DNA of 64,000 nt. Source: Hymenopus coronatus. Taxonomy: Eukaryota; Arthropoda; Insecta; Mantodea; Hymenopodidae. The notes beneath the pieces are model-generated. The model was not told where the DNA came from, did no database searches, and worked only from the letters and a program-made list of their open reading frames with translations. The position numbers and the translations under genes were made by a program. Shown here one piece after another: positions 25,288 through 32,126 of this stretch. The stretch covers positions 292,019,736 to 292,083,735 of the forward strand of contig CM060900.1 of the NCBI GenBank assembly GCA_030762935.1, in the 5' to 3' direction. Each line of letters begins with the position of its first letter. Position 1 is the first letter of the stretch.

Positions 25288-26759
25288 TTTAAGGCTACGT
25301 GACCTGGTCTACGACATATAAAGCAGGTAGGACGACCATTTACAGTACGGCCGTTAGCATTGGGTCCGCGCCATCTTCTGCGATCGGGTGGAATGTTATT
25401 TGAACTGGAACTGAAAGTAACTTTCTGACCAAAATTTCTCTGATCAAAATTTCTCTGACCAAAATTTCTCTGATCAAAATTTCTCTGACCAAAATTTCCC
25501 TGATCAAAATTTCTCTGACCAAAATTTCCGCGGTTACCAAAGGTACCTCGGTTGGAGCCACGCCCTCGCTGAGAGCTAAATTGTCCCTGATTGCGGGGCG
25601 AGGTTTTATCCTCGTTACCACGCAACGCAAGCTTTTGAAACTGCTTATGTAGGCCCTGTATTTCTCGGGTCAAATCAGCTATGGGGTCCCTAGGGGTTGT
25701 AGTGCCCACAAAAGAAACTGGAGTTGGCGTGGGTGTTGGAAGAAGATCTACCCTCTGACCAGCAAGGTATCTAGCCGCCTCTATACGGCGAACTAGCTTT
25801 GTCAGATCTTTCACTGTTTGTGGATCTAACGGGAGAACCTGTTCCAAAAGAGAAGGCTTCAACCCTCGCATAATATAGCGAATGCGCTCTTTTTCAGGCA
25901 TTCCTGGGTTGATCTGATCACATAACACAAGTACATCATAGATGTACTTTTCTGTGGGCTCAGTTAGCTCCTGCATCCTCTGTCGCAAGCGACATTCCAG
26001 GATGTCTTCCTGAGCTGCAGGCACAAATGCGCCCTGAAGAGCAGCTTTTAAATCAGCCCAGCAATGTTGAACATGCCGGGGGGCAAAGGTTTTGAACCAG
26101 TTTGCCGCTGCTTCCCTTAGGTAGCAGGGTAAGTACTGCTTCTTGCAGTTGTCATCCCAGCCATTGGCTGCGGCAATAGTATCAAAATTGTAAAGATACG
26201 TGGACACATCTTGACCAGGTTTTCCCTCAAAAATCCCAGGATCTATAAATGGGCGGGCAAAAGGTACTGTAGGGTGGGAAAGTGGTTTCATATTTTGTTC
26301 CATGCCTGAAGACCCTGCCTGAGTCGCTGTAGTGGTCATAGTGGAAGTTGGTAAAATAGAAACAGAACCTGATCTCGATCGAGCGACTGAAGGTGTTTTA
26401 CTACCTGTGTGAGATGAATTTTCTGATCTACTGGCAAATTCTCCCAAATTACTGCCCTTATTAGCCAAGTCTACTGTGGTATCATCTACTTCAGATAAAT
26501 CACCCGCACTAAAACTTCTCTGTGTTAAAGGAAAATATTTAAGTGGTTGTTGTCCCCTGATTCTACGACTGCTTCTGGTTTGAATTTTAGACATGGATTT
26601 ATACAAATCACTTAGCTCCGAAGATAACACTTGAACATCTTGAACAGCAAGAGCATAAGTGTGAACATTGTCATCTAACGTCTGTTGATATTCTGCAATA
26701 AGCTTTCTGATTTCAGAACTAACAGGGCTGTTGCTTTGAAACTGGGATAATAAATCCAT
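25236..26759 (-). CDS. gag: Gag polyprotein with CCHC zinc knuckle
   Basis: 507 aa from the first real ATG (26759); the open frame extends 14 codons upstream to a TTG at 26801. A Ser/Thr-rich N-terminal region is followed by a capsid segment of Retrotrans_gag type (aromatic WADLKAAL and the EPTEKYIYDVLVLCDQINP stretch), then a Gly/Arg/Asn/Phe/Gln-rich low-complexity section with tandem NFGQR/NFDQR pentads, and a CX2CX4HX4C knuckle (CFICRRPGHVALNC) close to the end. It would form the particle and bind RNA. The knuckle separates it from classical Drosophila errantivirus Gag proteins, which generally lack it. Confidence 0.9.
   Translation of the reverse strand: MDLLSQFQSNSPVSSEIRKLIAEYQQTLDDNVHTYALAVQDVQVLSSELSDLYKSMSKIQTRSSRRIRGQQPLKYFPLTQRSFSAGDLSEVDDTTVDLANKGSNLGEFASRSENSSHTGSKTPSVARSRSGSVSILPTSTMTTTATQAGSSGMEQNMKPLSHPTVPFARPFIDPGIFEGKPGQDVSTYLYNFDTIAAANGWDDNCKKQYLPCYLREAAANWFKTFAPRHVQHCWADLKAALQGAFVPAAQEDILECRLRQRMQELTEPTEKYIYDVLVLCDQINPGMPEKERIRYIMRGLKPSLLEQVLPLDPQTVKDLTKLVRRIEAARYLAGQRVDLLPTPTPTPVSFVGTTTPRDPIADLTREIQGLHKQFQKLALRGNEDKTSPRNQGQFSSQRGRGSNRGTFGNRGNFGQRNFDQGNFGQRNFDQRNFGQRNFDQRNFGQKVTFSSSSNNIPPDRRRWRGPNANGRTVNGRPTCFICRRPGHVALNCRQKLNPPNGSGMSRE
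25260..25266 (-). promoter_or_regulatory. Candidate -1 frameshift heptamer CCCAAAC
   Basis: In the gag frame the minus strand reads C CCA AAC, an X XXY YYZ heptamer. A one-base backward slip puts the ribosome into the pol frame (CCC AAA CGG). It lies 22 bases before the gag TAA (25236-25238), inside the gag/pol overlap (25236-25308). An overlapping C CCC CCA heptamer is also present. Confidence 0.65.
25424..25528 (-). repeat. 15-bp tandem repeat within gag
   Basis: Seven near-identical 15-base units (CTGACCAAAATTTCT / CTGATCAAAATTTCT on the plus strand) encode alternating NFGQR and NFDQR pentapeptides. The array keeps frame and gives Gag a prion-like, RNA-binding-like low-complexity patch. 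It is likely variable in length between copies. Confidence 0.9.
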
Positions 26760-27051
26760 ATACTTAAAACAATTAGGAATTTGAATAATTACACTGATCA
26801 AGCGTATGTATAACTCCCGTAATACGTAGGGTCAGATAAATAAGACAGACCACTGTCGACCAGCACAAAAAGAGTAATCCTGTAGTAACAACATCAAATC
26901 TCATGGTGTACCAAAACTGATTTTACAACAAACAAAATATGAATCTAATACACATAATTTAGTAATTTTGAAATTATTTACAGAAATTTCGAAAGTACTG
27001 GGATTGAAACCATACTTTTCACCGATTGTGAAAAGCCGGGCCTCCACCATA
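26760..27051 (-). other. 5' leader of the element
   Basis: 292 bases between the PBS and the gag ATG. It presumably holds the packaging signal and a splice donor for the env and ADAM RNAs, but I could not single out a convincing donor. Confidence 0.5.
27035..27049 (-). promoter_or_regulatory. Primer-binding-site candidate
   Basis: Two bases (TA) after the 5' LTR the minus strand reads TGGTGGAGGCCCGGC, starting with the TGG that pairs with a tRNA CCA end. The complement ends GGGCCTCCACCA. I cannot assign the tRNA with confidence; a Thr-type acceptor end is one possibility if the PBS starts three bases later. Confidence 0.6.
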
Positions 27052-27688
27052 TGTCACAGTCGGTGTTGGACCATGAACAGGAGGGCGTAGCGGGGTATAG
27101 TAATTGATAGAGCACACGCTAATTTGCATAAGCTGGATTTATTATCCTAGTGTCATCACAATATTCAAAAGGTTATTAGTACAAATGTGTCACTTTACCT
27201 TGGTTAGATGTCGATGTGCTGGAGGTTGGGTGATGTTAGTACTTTGGCGTTGCCACCGCCCTGCAGACTCCGATCACGGAGGATCACACTCTTACTACCT
27301 CGAGAATAGAAGCCCAACAGACACTCGCCCTTCCGGTCAAAGCCTTATATTAACCATCTCTACCCTAGAGGGTACTCGGCCAATATGGCTGCACGCCCTA
27401 CCACCTTTGGTACTCTCGTGCCTACGTGACCGGAGACAGCTCACCGGGATGAGCCTGTTGCTAGGCGGATGATGACGTACATATGTTAATCCCCATTGCT
27501 AAAGTACCCGGATGGGGTTAACCTCATCATCCTCCCTAGAGTGTCTCACCGGCGACTTGACGACGCCGGAGTGAATGTGAGCAAATAATACTGGCTAAGA
27601 ATTTAGCTGTAATTTGGAATCCTAAAATGTTAATCAAAAGGTCCACAATATGCCCGCCAGTTAGGCAACCCTCCAGGCACATGCGACA
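27052..27688 (-). repeat. 5' LTR (637 bp)
   Basis: Identical by eye to 7843-8479, with TG...CA ends and GTAT at 27689-27692 outside. It would drive transcription leftward. A TATA-like ATATAAGG is at 27343-27350 on the minus strand, with AATAAA 200 bases downstream of it. Confidence 0.97.
27343..27350 (-). promoter_or_regulatory. TATA-like box in the 5' LTR
   Basis: The minus strand reads ATATAAGG about 340 bases into the LTR, which would place transcription start about 30 bases further left. Some gypsy LTRs are TATA-less, so this is tentative. The same motif is in the 3' LTR at 8134-8141. Confidence 0.3.
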
Positions 27689-27692
27689 GTAT
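27689..27692. repeat. Target site duplication GTAT (right)
   Basis: Matches 7839-7842 and abuts the outer end of the 5' LTR. Confidence 0.9.
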
Positions 27693-28190
27693 CGGCTTCC
27701 GGCTAAAAAGGTGACTATGAATATACTATACTTTGACCGATCCTTAAACGAGCCAGTATCATCTCCTCCCAACGAGCTACACGAGAGGAGGTCACCCAGT
27801 CTTTAGGGAGATCCATTACCTCCCGAAACCTGTCAACATCAAGAGAAGACTACTCTGTATGCCAGTATGAAAGCACCGCTCTTCGCACTACAAGCCTGAA
27901 GCCCGCAGAGGTTACAGACGGTGGAACAGTACTGTGCCCTTGCTGCTGTCTTAGCTGAACAAATCTCCCAATTCATTCCCCGGCAAGCCAACGTGACCAG
28001 GTATTCAGGCAACATTTGGAGAGCACCGTAAATGTGCTGCCCGATAGGATGGTAACTGTACAGCTCACGAAGGCTCCGAAGTGTAATAAGGGAATCATTC
28101 ATAATAAGGCAGTCACCCTAATGTCGACGGAAAGCACAACGAATGTATATTGCATACAGCTCAACACTATATCTATATATAATATAAAAG
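27693..28190 (-). mobile_element. I-clade LINE fragment (RNase H region), other half of the 7.3-7.8 kb copy
   Basis: The minus strand from 28102 to 27839 reads as a decayed RNase H-domain segment (SLRELYSYHPI..HIYGALQ; LVTLACRGMNWEICSAK). It matches, base by base in stretches, the copies at 41.2-41.55 kb. Together with 7335-7842 it forms one LINE split by the LTR element. Stops and indels show it is dead. Confidence 0.65.
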
Positions 28191-28194
28191 TAAA

Positions 28195-28370
28195 GAAAAT
28201 TGCCGCTGATTGGCTGAGGGGTGTCACGTTGATTGTGATGTCATCAATATTGGGCTCTTCTGCTAAACCTCACCTCCTTCTCTCCCATATGATTTTTATT
28301 TTATATGCTGCCCCCTCTGATTGGTTCCAGGTGGGCCATGGTCTTGCCCCGGACTAAAATTCTGGATATG
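28195..28370. repeat. Dispersed repeat of about 175 bp (copy 1)
   Basis: Matches, in reverse orientation, 55175-55350: shared blocks include GCTGATTGGCT, TTTTATATGCTG and GGTGGGCCATGGTCTTGCCC. It lies on opposite sides of LINE fragments at the two sites, so it is an independent short element, perhaps a SINE or MITE. Confidence 0.6.
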
Positions 28371-28990
28371 AAAAGGATGTAACCTATGATGTCTCATTGA
28401 ATAGGATAAGGATATACGAAAGTATGAGTAGATAAAATAAAAATATAGCCTGATATCAATTTGTAGGATAGAAGTGTGGAGTTTATTTCGTCACAAGTAA
28501 CTTCGCAGAAAAGGAAAGGTGAAGGAGAGTCTTTTGAGATTACAGAAACATTACTGTCTGAAGCGCGCAGAACATCTTTTACGCCGTTTGTGGCTAACAC
28601 CAATTTTCCAATTAAGTGTTGCATAATTTTGCATTGCACAATAGAAATAATATATCGTATAAACAAAGCACGACGTGTGAACTTTTACTTTGCATTCTTG
28701 CACGACAGCCACAGATGCTTTGTAGGCGAAACTGATCCTCGATACACCTGTACGACTGACCTTGACAGAGATGTTCGGTAAGTTTAGGTAGATGATTGAG
28801 CAGCGTTGTGAAGTAGTAAGATGAAGGAATGACTCTACCCTGTCTTACTCCAACAATTTCAACGTGAGCCTCGTAATTTTTTCTCTTGTAGAAACCAAAG
28901 CAGTTATATCTGGAGTAATGCTGGTTGAGGAAATACGTAAGTACGTTCTGCGATGCAGCACGGGCTCCGAAGTCGCAGATGGCGATTGGC
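28371..28990. other. No gene recognised
   Basis: Open frames of 90-101 codons occur on both strands, but neither resembles a known protein. This may be the decayed outer part of the Polinton. Confidence 0.4.
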
Positions 28991-29560
28991 GTAACATCTT
29001 GATTAGCTTACCTATGGAAGTCATAGCGACGATGTCTGGATACCTCTGCTTTTATATAGCTGAGACAAATGAAACATCGTGTTGATTAGAGGTATCAGAA
29101 GGACATCTGGTGTTACATTTTTGTAGGTGAGCGTGTTTGCGAGCACATGGATGTTGCTGGATTTGTGGCAAGGAAATCCACAGTGCATGTGATGATTGAG
29201 GTTTTCTGGATTTGGACAGTTAAATTCCTTGTTTAGATTAATAAACGTTCTGTCGCACAGTGCGGAAAGAACTTCACATTTATTTTCATCAAAAGCAAAG
29301 ACAGGGGTATGCCCAGCCACTGTTTCTTCAACTACAGCTTTTAGCATGGGACAAGGAATGTAGCCATCACTAAAATGCATTCCAGTTGTATTTTCTTTGT
29401 TAAAAGCATCCACTATTTTATTCCAAGGGTAGGGCTTGAAAAACGAAATGTTTGAACAAATTCTTTCCCTGCGATGACCATTTCCTTTATGATTAATTCT
29501 TTGCCATTTCCTTTAAGCGCTGCATAATCCACGACAAGACCTCCTTCCATCTTGAACGAA
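28991..29560 (-). pseudogene. Polinton-associated exonuclease-like gene, decayed
   Basis: A 130-codon minus-strand frame (29413-29021) plus an out-of-frame upstream part gives a start like MEGGLVVDYAALKGN, then ELIIKEM, and a distal segment with NCPNP..L..H...PCH and an AN..TY motif. This pattern resembles a family of insect virus- or transposon-borne proteins with a DFA..GN start and CP/H/C end, possibly nuclease-like. It lies next to the protease in the same orientation. At least one frameshift is needed. Family assignment is tentative. Confidence 0.35.
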
Positions 29561-29639
29561 GACTGAACATGTGAATACTACCTACTTTTATACCTGACAG
29601 GTAACCTTGTCCACAGTTGCACCTCCAGAATGAAACCTC

Positions 29640-30042
29640 ACAGCAGAACTTCTCTCTCGCCTGGATCGACAGAGTTGAAGAGCGCCACAAACTCTTTCAT
29701 GATGTATTCTCTGCTGCATATGTAGAGAGCACAGTGGCATGCGTACTGGCCACAAATGTCGTAGCAGAGGCCTTGCAGCTGGCGGTTGTTGAAGGTGAAA
29801 TTAAATGACAAAGGTTGTCAAGGCTTTTATAAAGGGGGCTGGCCTTAGGAATCGAAATACCATGCAAGAGAATTAGAATTTTGAGTTACAGATATCCAGT
29901 GTGAACCAGGTAGGTCATGAGGATCTAAATTTATTATGAATTAAGATGGTTTGTTAAATTCTTTAGGCAGCATATCTGAAGCAAAAACTCCTGCAAAATT
30001 TGGAATGCCGTGCAAAGTTTGTTCTATCTGTAAGGTGTTCAT
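29640..30042 (-). pseudogene. Polinton adenain-like cysteine protease, decayed
   Basis: From ATG 30042 the minus strand encodes MNTLQIEQTL then FAGVFASDMLP, the usual start of Polinton proteases. After a stop the frame resumes with LDPHDLPGSHWISV (catalytic His in GSHW, 29896-29907), a WYFDS segment and, after another break, YDICGQYAC with the catalytic Cys (CGQY, 29743-29754). The His-then-Cys order matches adenovirus protease, which matures capsid proteins in Polinton virions. At least two stops or shifts make it a fossil. It overlaps the end of the capsid gene. Confidence 0.75.
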
Positions 30043-31333
30043 ATATCTGAATAGAAATTTCGTATTCGCAATACATGAACCATGTGATGGCTTGCTTTAA
30101 TTTCCCTTTAAATCTCAGGTCTATTCTTATATTTCCATTGTTTAATAGAAACGGCACTGTAAGGCGTTAAATCGTAAAGCATTAAAAATAACCCGTTACC
30201 TACAAGTCGTGTGTGATTTGGCATCCACTGTTGTTATACTGAATGCCAGAACCACAAAAAAATGTTTGGTAAGCCATTGTTGTACCCTTTGCAGGAGAAA
30301 AGTCAATGGAAAGACTCTCTGCTGGAATTTGTTGTCCGTTAAGATATATTGCAAAATATTCCAAACTAAAATGCTTAAAACTGAAAGGGTTGGTGGCATG
30401 AGTTCACGAAAAGTGGGTATTGTCAGTCCTAACGATGAGTATTCTTTTTGGTAGCTGTTCTTGCACAGCGTTATCCACAGAGATTGTACTCCATCCTGCT
30501 GCGAAAGTGAAGGATCTGAGATCTAATCGCGTTTTATCGTATCTTGCATTTACCACTTCTAAAGTTTCCTATGAGACATTAAAAGATTAGGAGTTGGTTT
30601 CACTTTTTTAACGTGCAGAGTGATATCTAGAAATTGAAATCTAGGATGTTGATCTGCGCTTTAACTCATCACATAAAATGAGTCTTATGCTTTAGTTAAT
30701 TTGATGGGAAGACTAAGTTCCGGTAGTGGCAAAGTGGTTATATTGAAAATATCGCCAAGTAGCCTACGGAAAATGATTATTTCTTTAGACGTATTGCTTT
30801 TACTTATTCATTGCTTTCATCCAGAATTAGAATCCCCGACTCCCAAAGTTCCGTTTTTCGAAATATCGTCTCAGGAGAGACAATGGAGAACCACGTCTAT
30901 GTACCAAAAAGCATTACTAAGATGACCGTTTGCTGCATCGTGACTGTATGATAATAATATTTTTTCTAAACAACTGCGATAGTGATAAAGGTCCCCGGGA
31001 AGAGTGATGGATGCTCCGTTTATGGAAACACCCAATTGACTGAACAAGGAAAGCAATAACTTGTTAACACGTGTTGTTTTATCTGTTGGTGCTAAGTTTG
31101 AACCATTTGATTTCAAAAACTTTCTTTTCAGAATCAAATAAACATTTAAATCTACGTAATGTCCCTTTTCTCCAGGAATAAAACATTGCAAAAGACTTTG
31201 ATCTACTTGGACGATGGGTTTGATTAGTGTAGTAAAATTTCCTAATACTGCCGATTGAATTGTTTTCTTGTTTTTCTTTTTGTTTGTTTTTTTTTAGCAA
31301 AATGTCAAATTCGGATTTCGTACAGGCGGTCAT
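30025..31333 (-). pseudogene. Polinton jelly-roll capsid-type protein, decayed
   Basis: It starts at ATG 31333 (MTACTKSEFDILL). Later blocks match the insect Polinton capsid-like family often labelled F54H12.2-like: YVDLNVYL, LLSLFSQLGVSING, LYHYRSCLEKILLSY, FLDITLHVKKVKPTP, the LPKR..I block, an NGQQIP block and a C-terminal GNIRIDLRFKGKLKQAI. About 430 codons are recoverable over three frames, with several frameshifts and stops. Whether it is the penton/minor or the major capsid protein cannot be settled here. Confidence 0.7.
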
Positions 31334-31718
31334 CGTGTTATCTCTCTATCACCCTGAGTATATGTGTAGGTAACAGAGCGGCGCAGGAGGTATTTAACCG
31401 AAAACATCTCTAAATTTTTTAGTTTAAGCAGTTCTTTTTTAAGCTGCTCGCTTCCTCTTACCCTTTTCTTGCTGCAACTTACATGCAACATTTTTGTGCC
31501 TTCTGTGACTCGTCTTGCCACGATATCTTTGACTTTGGTACGTCCCTGTTTAGTGGCCATATCTGTCATGAAGTTTGCACCCGTGGAGAGGGCTTCCCTG
31601 CCCAACGATTTTAGTCCGGATAGGAAGATGGGCTTAATAATTCTGAATAGACTCCCCAAAAAATTACACAAACCCTTACCTTGTTGAATGAATGGACTTC
31701 CTCCAAACAGTGGTCCAA
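31330..31718 (-). pseudogene. Polinton minor-capsid-like basic protein, split by a LINE
   Basis: The minus strand reads GPLFGGSPFIQQGKGLCNFLGSLF with a following IIKPIFLSGLKSLGREALSTGANF block, the Gly/hydrophobic signature of the short basic protein preceding the capsid gene in insect Polintons. The C-terminus has basic SKKRVRGSEQ. The reading continues across the LINE target duplication: bases beyond 37144 give a short in-frame GCLGDYIGPLFGG-type junction before a stop. It overlaps the capsid ATG by 4 bases. Confidence 0.65.
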
Positions 31719-31733
31719 TGTAATCACCTAGAC
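31719..31733. repeat. 15-bp target duplication (left) of the Jockey-like LINE
   Basis: TGTAATCACCTAGAC here is repeated exactly at 37129-37143, flanking the LINE. Confidence 0.9.
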
Positions 31734-32126
31734 GACGCCAGACGCAAAACTGGTCGATCGGGACATGCCCCGGTCGTGTGTCGATGCTGCAGTACCCAGC
31801 CGCATGGCGGCTTTACCTGCGAAATGAGCAATTGTATATGTCTACTGGTTTTTGTGTTGAGAGATGGATGTATGTACTGAAGGATAATTGTTGGAACAGG
31901 GAATTTTGTGGGGAGAGGACACGCCCACGGGCGCTTGCGCGGGCCAATCAGGAGGCCGCGTAGTTTTCTCCCGCCTGGAGCAGAATTAATTGTTCTAATT
32001 TGGATTTTGAGTTCACCCGTTATGAGGACGACACGTTTTATTATTTTTACCCCGTTTTGGTTACGGGTTAAGGTCGCTTTGCCCTTTACAGGTTCAATTT
32101 AATGTATCTCAGGGGAGGGGGCGTGG
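31734..32126 (-). other. 3' UTR of the Jockey-like LINE
   Basis: About 390 bases after the ORF2 stop, without coding potential. It contains GGGTAAAAATAATAAAACG-type AT-rich sequence but no terminal poly(A). Confidence 0.6.

Larger units (their letters stand above)
7843..27688 (-). mobile_element. Complete 19.8-kb Ty3/gypsy-type endogenous retrovirus carrying an ADAM gene and two env genes
   Basis: Both ends are 637-bp direct repeats with TGTC...GACA termini, identical as far as I can read, flanked by GTAT. All large genes point the same way (minus strand): gag 26759-25236, pol 25308-21712, ADAM 21058-18797, env-1 14409-12361, env-2 11667-9874. A primer-binding-site-like sequence follows the right LTR (5' LTR), and a short purine run precedes the left LTR (3' LTR). 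Identical LTRs and uninterrupted genes imply a very recent insertion. Most animal gypsy elements are about 5-10 kb, so this is exceptionally large. The gag has a CCHC knuckle, unlike classical Drosophila errantiviruses, so envelope acquisition may be independent (inference). Confidence 0.95.
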
